Position numbers and translations under genes: made by a program. 31,612 nt of DNA from an uncultured Oscillospiraceae bacterium. Lineage in GTDB: Bacteria; Bacillota; Clostridia; Oscillospirales; Oscillospiraceae. This document shows, piece after piece, positions 7,734-13,612 of this stretch. The notes beneath the pieces were generated by a model. That model saw nothing but the letters and a program-made list of their open reading frames with translations, had not been told where the DNA came from and ran no database searches. Positions within the stretch are counted from its first letter, which is position 1; each line of letters starts with the position of its first letter. The stretch is from the NCBI GenBank assembly GCA_910585735.1, contig CAJUEU010000020.1, positions 1 to 31,612 on the forward strand. Direction: 5' to 3'.

Positions 7734-7802
7734 TGTTATCCCTCTGTCGTTTTCAAAATAAGGTTTGGCGGTCTCTTACGTGACATCACGAAATTATCCT
7801 TT

Positions 7803-7831
7803 ATTATACACACTTTTTTTCGGAATGTAAA
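7803..7831 (-). promoter_or_regulatory. Strong sigma-A promoter of the DUF1836-degV-prmA unit
   Basis: On the minus strand TTTACA (7826-7831) and a perfect TATAAT (7803-7808) are 17 bases apart. A short dyad, CGTGA-TG-TCACG at 7779-7790, lies just downstream of the expected start and could be an operator. Confidence 0.8.
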
Positions 7832-7878
7832 GGGAAAAGAGGAGCAGGCAGAAGGCAAAACAACCTGGGGAAGCCGTC

Positions 7879-7907
7879 TTGTTGAACAGAGGGAAATCTG
7901 TTATACT
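7879..7907 (+). promoter_or_regulatory. Promoter of bcp with an inverted repeat in the spacer
   Basis: TTGTTG (7879-7884) and TATACT (7902-7907) are 17 bases apart, and TG precedes the -10 box as an extended element. The spacer holds AACAGA-GGGAAA-TCTGTT (7885-7902), a perfect 6-bp dyad that could bind a regulator. Confidence 0.6.
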
Positions 7908-7960
7908 AATGGAGAATAGAAAGACCCGCAAGGTGGAAAACAAACAAGGAGGACAAGAAC

Positions 7961-8425
7961 ATGCTGGAAATTGGAACAAAAGCCCCGGAGTTTACCCTGC
8001 CGGATCAGGAGGGGAACCTGGTGTCCCTGTCGGATTTCGCGGGAAAGAAAATCGTGCTGTATTTCTATCCCAAGGATAACACCCCAGGCTGTACCCGCCA
8101 GGCCTGCGCTTTCGCGGAAGCCTTTGAGGAATTCAAGAAAATGGATACGGTAGTGATCGGCGTCAGCAAGGACTCTACAGCCTCTCACCAGAAATTCGCG
8201 GAAAAGTACGGTTTGCCCTTTGTCCTGCTTTCCGACCCATCGCTGGCTGCCATCCAGGCCTATGGTGTGTGGCAGGAGAAGAAGCTCTACGGCAAAGTGA
8301 GCATGGGGGTGGTGCGCTCCACCTTTCTTATTGATGAGAACGGCGTGATTGAGAAGGTCATGCCGAAGGTAAAGCCGGATACCAATCCCTCAGAGGTCCT
8401 GGCATATCTTCAGGAGGAGAAATAA
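7961..8425 (+). CDS. bcp: Thiol peroxidase, Bcp/PrxQ type peroxiredoxin
   Basis: The 154-residue cytosolic enzyme reduces hydrogen peroxide and organic hydroperoxides with reducing power from thioredoxin. The peroxidatic site is YPKDNTPGCTRQACAF, with Cys44 as the reacting cysteine and Cys49 as the resolving cysteine five residues on, as in PrxQ enzymes. GVSKDSTASHQKFAEKYGLPF and the later RSTFLIDENGVI complete the thioredoxin fold. The length is typical. ATG 7961 follows AAGGAGGACAAGAAC. It is monocistronic, with its own promoter and a strong terminator. The convergent neighbour yaaA is also a peroxide-stress protein. Confidence 0.95.
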   Translation: MLEIGTKAPEFTLPDQEGNLVSLSDFAGKKIVLYFYPKDNTPGCTRQACAFAEAFEEFKKMDTVVIGVSKDSTASHQKFAEKYGLPFVLLSDPSLAAIQAYGVWQEKKLYGKVSMGVVRSTFLIDENGVIEKVMPKVKPDTNPSEVLAYLQEEK

Positions 8426-8426
8426 G

Positions 8427-8464
8427 AAAACAGACCTCCCACTATCCGTGGGAGGTCTGTTTTT
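8427..8464 (+). terminator. Rho-independent terminator of bcp
   Basis: A stem of up to 16 bp (AAAACAGACCTCCCAC with GTGGGAGGTCTGTTTT) with a 5-base loop lies just after the bcp stop and ends in a T run. The A run on the other side could make it act for yaaA as well. Confidence 0.92.
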
Positions 8465-8471
8465 AGGGGGG

Positions 8472-8542
8472 AGCGTCGATTGACCAGGGCAAATACGGTT
8501 TTGCGGCCTTTTGGGGCGTGTTTGTCCTTGTCAATCGACGCT
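8472..8542. repeat. Imperfect 26-base inverted repeat at the 3' end of yaaA
   Basis: The left arm (8472-8497) starts AGCGTCGATTGAC; the right arm (8517-8542) ends GTCAATCGACGCT. The 13-base cores are perfectly complementary and the match continues to 26 bases with three mismatches around a 19-base centre. The right arm contains the last codons and stop of yaaA. There is no T run on either side, so it is not a standard terminator. Confidence 0.7.
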
Positions 8543-9283
8543 ATCCTTAAGAAATACAAGGTGATCTTCCGTGGACAGCCCGGGGGAGAAGCGGTAGTTC
8601 AACTGGTCAAAGGCGGGAAGTTTAGCGGCATCCGTAATATTACGCTCGGCAAGCCAGCGTACCATCTGGCCCCGTGCCATTTTGCACATGGTGCCCTTTT
8701 CGATAACCTTGCCGTTTTTCCACTCGCCGAAGGTACAGGTGATGAAGCGTACCGTTTGGGGAAGGTGGGGCTCCACCGCCAGGCTGTATTCTTTGGAGGC
8801 CAGGTTCAGCACAAGATCCGTTTCCGAAGCCAGTTGGTCCGCCAAGCGGCTGCCCCAGAATTGATACAGGTCCCGGAAGCCATCCACCGGCAGTCTGGCC
8901 TGCATCTCGAGCCGGTAAGGAGTCACACCGTCGAAGGGCCGCAGCAGGCCGTAAAAGCCGGAAAGGATCCGCAGGTGCTTCCGTAAATAGTCCAGGTGGG
9001 CGGTCTCCATCACGCCGGGGGCCATGTAGCGGTACTGGATGCCCTCGTAGGCAATGACTGCCGGAGTGAGGGCCTGGTATAGGTCCATGTGTGCCAGTCG
9101 GTCCACATTTAGCCTTGTGATGGCGTCGTTACACTTCCAGAGGGCTTGAAGCTCCCGAGGGGACATGGCCTGAAGGATGGAGCTCAGCCGCTCGGTCCGC
9201 TCCAAAAACAGGGGCAGGCCATCTATGGGGAAGCTGTCGGTTTCGGTGATCATTTTCTTCGCCGGAGAGATAACGACACGCAT
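8531..9283 (-). CDS. yaaA: Peroxide stress protein YaaA (DUF328/UPF0246)
   Basis: The 250-residue cytosolic protein belongs to the YaaA family, which in E. coli limits free iron and DNA damage during peroxide stress. Family landmarks are the start MRVVISPAKKM, the central LRILSGFYGLLRPFDGVTPYRLEM, FWGSRLADQL, LVLNLASKEYS, and the end region KMARGQMVRWLAERN. I chose ATG 9283 because the family starts with this MRVVISPAK segment and AGAGAGGAG precedes it; the longer frame to 9334 has no support. It has its own promoter and converges on bcp. Confidence 0.93.
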   Translation of the reverse strand: MRVVISPAKKMITETDSFPIDGLPLFLERTERLSSILQAMSPRELQALWKCNDAITRLNVDRLAHMDLYQALTPAVIAYEGIQYRYMAPGVMETAHLDYLRKHLRILSGFYGLLRPFDGVTPYRLEMQARLPVDGFRDLYQFWGSRLADQLASETDLVLNLASKEYSLAVEPHLPQTVRFITCTFGEWKNGKVIEKGTMCKMARGQMVRWLAERNITDAAKLPAFDQLNYRFSPGLSTEDHLVFLKDSVD

Positions 9284-9369
9284 GGAGGGGCTCCTCTCTT
9301 TGTAAAATACGGATATCCGAAAAAGAAAATCCAAAAATGAATTGGAACAAAAACATTACCTTTTATTGT

Positions 9370-9398
9370 AGAATATCGGTTTTGGGGCTAAAAGTCAA
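9370..9398 (-). promoter_or_regulatory. Sigma-A promoter of yaaA
   Basis: On the minus strand TTGACT (9393-9398) and TATTCT (9370-9375) are 17 bases apart, each one base from consensus. The leader of about 80 bases is AT-rich. Confidence 0.72.
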
Positions 9399-9451
9399 GA
9401 GAATTTCTGGGATTTCGGGATGGAATTGCCAAATCATACCTTATCCAAGGT

Positions 9452-9481
9452 TTGCATAGGGAAAAGGAACCTGCGGATAAT
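9452..9481 (+). promoter_or_regulatory. Possible promoter of spoVT
   Basis: TTGCAT (9452-9457) and GATAAT (9476-9481) are 18 bases apart. SpoVT genes are usually expressed in the forespore under sigma-G, but I found no good sigma-G or sigma-F match here, so this assignment is weak. Confidence 0.35.
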
Positions 9482-9523
9482 AAGGGGGTCAAAGGACGAA
9501 AAAACCGCAGGAGGAAGAGAGAA

Positions 9524-10066
9524 ATGAAAGCGACTGGAATCGTGCGGCGGATCGACGACCTGGGGCGGGTAGTGATCCCCAAGGAGATCCGTCGGACTAT
9601 GCGTATCCGCGAGGGCGACCCGCTGGAGATCTATACAGATAAGGACGGCGAGGTCATCTTCAAAAAGTATTCCCTGATGGGCGGGCTCAGCGATTTTGCT
9701 GGGCAGATGTGTGAGACACTGAACAAGACCTCGGGACATGTGACTGTCATTACCGACCGGGACGCTTGTATCGCCGTCAGCGGCGCACCCCGCCGGGAGT
9801 TGGCCGACAAGCGATTGAGCGAGAAACTGGAAGGCCTTCTGGAGAGCCGGAGAGTCTACCAGTATCAGCCTGGAGAGACTCCCGTCCCGGTAAGCGATGA
9901 GAGCGGAAGGTTCTTCGTGACCTGTGCCGCGCCCATCCTGGCTGAGGGGGATGTGCTGGGCAGTGTTCTCTTTGTGGCCGAGGAAGGGGATCTGAAAACC
10001 GGCGAGACCGAGCAGAAGCTTCTCCAGACTGTGTCCGGCTTTCTGGGCCGGCACATGGAGGGCTGA
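9524..10066 (+). CDS. spoVT: Stage V sporulation regulator SpoVT
   Basis: The 180-residue transcription factor fine-tunes late forespore gene expression. Residues 1-50 are the AbrB-type swapped-hairpin DNA-binding domain (MKATGIVRRIDDLGRVVIPK, then IREGDPLEIYTD). Residues about 58-180 form the GAF-like domain typical of SpoVT and absent from short AbrB proteins: VTVITDRDACIAVSGAPRRE and ILAEGDVLGSVLFV. I chose ATG 9524 because GCAGGAGGAAG lies before it and the DNA-binding domain starts there; the longer frame to 9452 adds a basic stretch not seen in the family. It marks the organism as spore-forming. Confidence 0.95.
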   Translation: MKATGIVRRIDDLGRVVIPKEIRRTMRIREGDPLEIYTDKDGEVIFKKYSLMGGLSDFAGQMCETLNKTSGHVTVITDRDACIAVSGAPRRELADKRLSEKLEGLLESRRVYQYQPGETPVPVSDESGRFFVTCAAPILAEGDVLGSVLFVAEEGDLKTGETEQKLLQTVSGFLGRHMEG

Positions 10067-10070
10067 AACA

Positions 10071-10118
10071 AGAAAAGAGTCCGCCCCACCGGGAGTACCG
10101 GGGGACGGACTTCTTTTC
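10071..10118 (+). terminator. Terminator of spoVT
   Basis: AAAAGAGTCCG pairs imperfectly with CGGACTTCTTTT across a GC-rich centre that includes CCGGGAGTACCGGG. A short T run follows. It overlaps the end of the minus-strand mini-ORF. Confidence 0.7.
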
Positions 10119-10203
10119 AGTTTGCGGCCTGAAATAAGAGGATCAGCAAAATGTTGACCGCGAAAACCGCCGCCAGAGCCGGCCATGGTCTCTTTCTCTC
10201 CAT
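10117..10203 (-). CDS. Candidate 28-residue single-span membrane peptide
   Basis: Behind a GGAGGGAGAG ribosome site, ATG 10203 opens a 28-codon frame: basic start MERKRPWP, then a hydrophobic span (ALAAVFAVNILLILLFQAA) and a TGA stop. The pattern of positive residues followed by one membrane helix is typical of small membrane peptides. The frame also extends upstream to 10371, but that part has no ribosome site and poor composition. No promoter is clear. Function unknown; it may be chance. Confidence 0.4.
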   Translation of the reverse strand: MERKRPWPALAAVFAVNILLILLFQAAN

Positions 10204-10210
10204 TTCTCTC

Positions 10211-10240
10211 CCTCCGTACGCTACAGTGTACGCAAGGAGG
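10211..10240. repeat. Dyad placing ribosome sites on both strands
   Basis: CCTCCGTAC and GTAC-GCAA-GGAGG form an inverted repeat (5 bp plus 4 bp, four-base bulge) around CGCTACAGT-like bases. It provides AGGAGG-type ribosome sites for the minus ORF ending at 10117 and the plus ORF starting at 10250. Confidence 0.5.
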
Positions 10241-10249
10241 AGGGGCGGT

Positions 10250-10405
10250 ATGCCGGAAAAATATACCCCTGGCCCCTGGGCCCGGGACAGGACAGCGGTG
10301 CTCCCCGGGGGCCGCGCCGCGGGGGAAAAGACCGGGGATAAGTTGGTATATTCTGGAGCGGGAAGGGTCATACTGCAAAATAAGAAGGAGGGACTTACAT
10401 GCTGA
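10250..10405 (+). CDS. Doubtful 51-codon ORF
   Basis: ATG 10250 follows a strong AAGGAGGAGG site and opens a frame starting MPEKYTPGPWARDRTAVL and ending KKEGLTC, whose stop overlaps the start of the next gene. It is polar, Gly- and Arg-rich, and has no recognisable domain. The putative sigma-G promoter of the next gene lies inside it. The strong ribosome site and the overlap are the only support. Confidence 0.22.
   Translation: MPEKYTPGPWARDRTAVLPGGRAAGEKTGDKLVYSGAGRVILQNKKEGLTC
10346..10375 (+). promoter_or_regulatory. Sigma-G-like promoter of the small membrane protein gene
   Basis: GTATA (10346-10350) and CATACTG (10369-10375) are 18 bases apart. Forespore sigma-G promoters have a GHATR -35 and a CATWHTA -10 at this spacing; only the last base differs. 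Transcription would start about 16 bases before the ATG, just ahead of AAGGAGGG. Confidence 0.5.
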
Positions 10406-10668
10406 AAGGGATCAACCGGCGGGTGATCGTGGTGAAGGCTCCCGACCGCCGTTTTTTTGAGGAGGCTATTTTTATTGTCCGGGAGGATGTGCTGGAAAAC
10501 CGGGGGGTAAGCGCCGACCAGGTGGTGGAGGAGGCCCGGCGTGTGGCCGATAACTATGTGGGAAAAAACACCCGCCCCTTGCGGGAACGGATCCCTGCGG
10601 CGGGATACATGGCCATCGGGGCCCTTCTGGCTACGGTGGTTTGGTGTGCGGGGCTCTTTCTATACTGA
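10399..10668 (+). CDS. Small protein with C-terminal membrane anchor, function unknown
   Basis: The 89-residue protein has a soluble N-terminal part (MLKGINRRVIVVKAPDRRFF, then FIVREDVLENRGVSADQVVEEARRVADNYV) of mixed strand and helix, and one C-terminal membrane helix (AAGYMAIGALLATVVWCAGLFLY, about 66-89). A tail anchor in the cell or forespore membrane is the simplest reading. ATG 10399 follows AAGGAGGGACTTAC. It sits behind spoVT and has a sigma-G-like promoter and its own strong terminator, which together suggest a sporulation role, but I know no function for it. Confidence 0.75.
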   Translation: MLKGINRRVIVVKAPDRRFFEEAIFIVREDVLENRGVSADQVVEEARRVADNYVGKNTRPLRERIPAAGYMAIGALLATVVWCAGLFLY

Positions 10669-10673
10669 CAGAG

Positions 10674-10712
10674 AGACCCCGGGGAGGCAAGGTGCTTCCC
10701 CGGGGTCTTTTT
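10674..10712 (+). terminator. Strong terminator after the small membrane protein
   Basis: AGACCCCGGGGA pairs with TCCCCGGGGTCT, with GC pairs extending into the loop, and is followed by TTTTT. It ends exactly at the stop of the convergent degV copy 2. Confidence 0.93.
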
Positions 10713-11557
10713 CAGGCCTTTTCGATGTATGCCATCCCAACGGCCCCCGGGCCGATGTGCGTACCGATGGTAGGACCGATGGAACAGCGGCGAAGCTCTT
10801 TGGGGAGCAGGTCCAGCTCCCGGAGCCGGGGGATGAAGTCGTCCACCCGGCTCTCGTCATCAGAATAGAGGGCGTAGGCGGGGAAGCTATTGTCCACAGG
10901 ATGCTCGGCAAGGAAACGAAGGAGCTGCTTCATGGCGGCTGAGACACCGAAGGCCTTGCCCACCACCATGACGGCCCCCTCCCGTACCGAGATCACGGGC
11001 TTCAGCTTAGTCACTGTGCCCAGACTGGCCTGGAGGTTGGAGAGACGGCCACCCCGGCGAAGATATTCCAAAGTATCAATGAGGGCGAAAATGCGGACAC
11101 GGCCTTTCAGAGCCTCCAGAGCCTGGGCGATCTCTTGGGCCGAGGCGCCGGAGTCCCGCAGACGGCAGGCCTCCTCCACCAGCAGGTGGATACCCGCCGA
11201 GGCCGAGCGGCTGTCCACCACCTGGATGGGGCTATATTCACACATGTCTTTCGCGATCACAGCGCTTTGGTAGGTGCCGCTGAGCTGGCTGGAGAGGGGG
11301 ATGACCACCGCCTCGTCACCTGCTTCTTTGGCTTCCTCCAGAGGAGTGAGGAAATCGGCGGGGGTGGGTTGGGCGGTGGTGGGGGAGTCCTTTCCGGCGG
11401 CCAAAAGCTGGTAAAACTCAGGCTTGGAGAGGTCGACGCCGTCCAGATAGGAGCGGTCGCCAAATTGAATGGACATGGAGACGATGTGAACATGCAGCGC
11501 CTCTGCCTCCTGAGTGGTCAGGTCGGCGGAAGAGTCCGCGATGATACGGATGGCCAT
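10712..11557 (-). CDS. DegV family fatty-acid-binding protein (copy 2)
   Basis: The 281-residue protein has the family features MAIRIIADSSADLT, PTPADFLTPLEEA, LSSQLSGTYQSAV, LEYLRRGGRLSNLQASLG, KPVISVREG, and near the C-terminus CSIGPTIGTHIGPGAVGMAYI. It probably binds a fatty acid for phosphorylation by a FakA kinase encoded elsewhere. ATG 11557 follows AAAGGAGG at a good distance. It lies four bases after the MarR gene, so the two form one unit. It differs strongly from copy 1 at 6299-7174, suggesting a different ligand rather than a recent duplication. Confidence 0.92.
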   Translation of the reverse strand: MAIRIIADSSADLTTQEAEALHVHIVSMSIQFGDRSYLDGVDLSKPEFYQLLAAGKDSPTTAQPTPADFLTPLEEAKEAGDEAVVIPLSSQLSGTYQSAVIAKDMCEYSPIQVVDSRSASAGIHLLVEEACRLRDSGASAQEIAQALEALKGRVRIFALIDTLEYLRRGGRLSNLQASLGTVTKLKPVISVREGAVMVVGKAFGVSAAMKQLLRFLAEHPVDNSFPAYALYSDDESRVDDFIPRLRELDLLPKELRRCSIGPTIGTHIGPGAVGMAYIEKA

Positions 11558-11561
11558 AAGG

Positions 11562-12002
11562 TCATACCTCCTTTGAAATTTCGTTGAAGCGTTCGGTCAC
11601 AGCTTGGAGCAGGGGGATAAGGGTACGGATCTTATCCTCTCCTACCGAGGCGATGAGCCGGTCCACCAGAGCCAGAGTCTGGCTGTGGGAGGCGGTATAG
11701 CAGGCCCTTCCCTGGGGGAGCAGGCGGAGGTGGAGCTGCCGCCGGTCTTCTTGCGACTGGCTTCGTTCCAGGAAGCCCTTTCGTTCCAAAGAACGGAGAA
11801 TGGCGTTCATCTGGGACTTCAGGATATGGGTCTGGGCGCACAGGTCGCTGGCGGTAAGGGGGTGGGAAGAGCGGCAGAGAAGGCCGCAGACCAATGCCTC
11901 GTTGAAGGGCAGGTGGGGCACCAGCCGTTGGTTGTCGATGGTGCAGCCCAGCTGAAGCCAGGCAAAAAGCAGTTCCTCGTTGAGCAAAGCGTCCACCTCC
12001 AT
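11562..12002 (-). CDS. MarR family transcriptional regulator
   Basis: The 146-residue protein has the MarR layout: an N-terminal dimer helix, a winged helix (about 47-105) with PLTASDLCAQTHILKSQMNA as the recognition part, and LERKGFLERSQSQEDRRQLH as the beta wing, followed by C-terminal dimer helices. ATG 12002 has no ribosome site and would lie about 14 bases from the predicted transcript start. A TTG at 11987 (codon 6) sits eight bases after a perfect GGAGG, so the real protein may be five residues shorter. An inverted repeat overlaps the promoter, so self-repression is likely, and the regulator probably controls degV copy 2. Confidence 0.88.
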   Translation of the reverse strand: MEVDALLNEELLFAWLQLGCTIDNQRLVPHLPFNEALVCGLLCRSSHPLTASDLCAQTHILKSQMNAILRSLERKGFLERSQSQEDRRQLHLRLLPQGRACYTASHSQTLALVDRLIASVGEDKIRTLIPLLQAVTERFNEISKEV

Positions 12003-12003
12003 T

Positions 12004-12030
12004 TATATGGTTCATAAAGTGAACTATATA
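12004..12030. promoter_or_regulatory. Operator-like inverted repeat at the marR promoter
   Basis: TATATGGTTCA and TGAACTATATA are inverted arms with 10 of 11 matching bases around a 5-base centre. The site covers the -10 box and the transcription start of the marR-degV unit. Size and position fit a MarR dimer site. Confidence 0.7.
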
Positions 12031-12051
12031 CCGTCAGGCGTCGTTTGTCAA
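12023..12051 (-). promoter_or_regulatory. Sigma-A promoter of the marR-degV unit
   Basis: On the minus strand a perfect TTGACA (12046-12051) is 17 bases from TATAGT (12023-12028). The start would be near 12016. Confidence 0.85.
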
Positions 12052-12114
12052 GAGAAAAATAAAAAGGAATGGGGACCTTTCGGCGGTAGGGCGTTTCCGG
12101 GATAAGGGCCAGGG

Positions 12115-12143
12115 TTGCCAAATGGAAGAAAAAGGGGTAAAAT
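12115..12143 (+). promoter_or_regulatory. Promoter of the MBOAT operon
   Basis: TTGCCA (12115-12120) and TAAAAT (12138-12143) are 17 bases apart, each one base from consensus. A small GC palindrome (CCGGCCTGGCCGG) lies in the leader. Confidence 0.6.
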
Positions 12144-12192
12144 AAAAAAACCGGCCTGGCCGGGAAACCAAAGAAAGTGTTGGGAGAAAGCT

Positions 12193-13599
12193 ATGGTATT
12201 TTCCAGCTTTACCTTTTTGTTCTATTTTCTTCCGGCCCTCCTGGCCTGTTACTATATCCTCCCCCACCGGCTGCGGCAGGGGAGGAACCTGGTGCTGCTG
12301 GGAGCCAGCCTTTTCTTTTATGGCTGCGCCGGAACAGAATATCTGAAGCTGATGTGTGTCTCCATTGCCCTCAATTACATAGGCGGGCTGCTTGTGACCC
12401 GGGACAAGCTTCGGAAGGGGGCCCTGGCCCTGGCCGTGGCCGGGAATCTGGCTCTGCTGGGCTGGTTCAAGTACGCTAATTTCACCGTGGAGGTACTCCA
12501 CGGCTTGGGAGCGGCCATACCGCTCCCAGAGATCACCCTGCCGGTGGGGATCTCCTTTTTTACCTTCCAGGGTATGAGCTATGTGATCGACACCTACCGG
12601 GACAGGGGGGTGTGTCAGAAAAATCCCCTGAAGCTGGCCCTTTATATTTCCCTCTTTCCCCAGTTGGTGGCGGGCCCCATTGTGCGGTATACCGACATTG
12701 CCGCGGAGATCGACGCCGGAAGGGAGAACCTGGAGGACATAGCCGACGGTTTTCAGCGGTTCTCCTTCGGCCTGGCCAAAAAGATGCTGCTGGCCAACCC
12801 TATGGCAGCGGTGGCCAACGGGCTTTTTGGCCTGCCCTTGGAGGCTCTTTCTGCTTCGGGAGCCTGGGTGGGAGCTATTGCCTACGCGCTTCAGATCTAC
12901 TTTGACTTTTCCGGTTACTCCGATATGGCCATCGGCCTGGGGAAGCTTTTTGGCTTCCACTTTGCTGAGAACTTCAACTACCCCTACATTTCCCGTTCAG
13001 TCACTGAGTTCTGGCGGCGGTGGCATATCTCCCTGGGTTCCTGGTTCCGGGATTACGTGTATATTCCCCTGGGCGGCAACCGCCGGGGGAAGGGGAAGCA
13101 GATCCGCAATATCCTGATCGTCTGGACGCTCACCGGGCTTTGGCATGGGGCTGGCTGGACCTTCGTTTTCTGGGGGCTGTGGTACGCTCTGCTTCTGCTG
13201 GCGGAAAAGCTGCTGGGGCTGCTGCCCCGGGAGGGAGAACCCCGATGGTTCTCTCTGTTCCGTTGGCTGGGTACCATGCTGGCTGTGCTGGTGGGCTGGG
13301 TCTTTTTCCGGGCCGAGACGCTGGGAGGAGCTTTGGGCTACCTGAAGGTGATGGCCGGGCTGGGAGCGGCCGGGACCAACCAGGGGCAGGGATTTTACTA
13401 TCTTTTGGAGTACTGGCCGGAATTTCTGGTTGGACTTCTGGGCTGCCTGCCGGCAAAGTCTTGGTTGGAACGGCGGGTGAAGCGGGACGGGAGGCTGGAG
13501 ATTCTGGGGCCCAAAATACTGGCGCTGGTCCTCTTCGCTCTCTCCTATGTAGCCCTCATAACGGGGAGTTTCAATCCCTTTATCTATTTTCGGTTTTGA
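12193..13599 (+). CDS. MBOAT family O-acyltransferase (AlgI-like)
   Basis: The 468-residue membrane protein belongs to the MBOAT family, which moves acyl groups, usually acetyl, across the membrane to extracellular polymers. It opens MVFSSFTFLFYFLPALLACYY and has about ten hydrophobic segments. Key segments are GISFFTFQGMSYVIDTYR, LFPQLVAGPIVRY, QIYFDFSGYSDMAIGLGKLFGF, FWRRWHISLGSWFRDYVYIPLGG and TGLWHGAGWTFVFWG, which carries the catalytic histidine (LWHG). I chose ATG 12193 behind GGGAGAAAGCT because AlgI proteins begin at this point. The next gene, 13 bases on, encodes the usual periplasmic-type partner. The target polymer is unknown. Confidence 0.94.
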   Translation: MVFSSFTFLFYFLPALLACYYILPHRLRQGRNLVLLGASLFFYGCAGTEYLKLMCVSIALNYIGGLLVTRDKLRKGALALAVAGNLALLGWFKYANFTVEVLHGLGAAIPLPEITLPVGISFFTFQGMSYVIDTYRDRGVCQKNPLKLALYISLFPQLVAGPIVRYTDIAAEIDAGRENLEDIADGFQRFSFGLAKKMLLANPMAAVANGLFGLPLEALSASGAWVGAIAYALQIYFDFSGYSDMAIGLGKLFGFHFAENFNYPYISRSVTEFWRRWHISLGSWFRDYVYIPLGGNRRGKGKQIRNILIVWTLTGLWHGAGWTFVFWGLWYALLLLAEKLLGLLPREGEPRWFSLFRWLGTMLAVLVGWVFFRAETLGGALGYLKVMAGLGAAGTNQGQGFYYLLEYWPEFLVGLLGCLPAKSWLERRVKRDGRLEILGPKILALVLFALSYVALITGSFNPFIYFRF

Positions 13600-13612
13600 G
13601 GAGGTGAGGCGC

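Noticed and set aside
9399..9523. Sigma-G or sigma-F promoter before spoVT
   Set aside because: CATACCT and CATAGGG occur, but no -35 match lies at the right distance.
10217..10231. CopY/BlaI-type operator (TACAnnTGTA)
   Set aside because: The minus strand has TACACTGTA with only one central base, and no such regulator gene is near.
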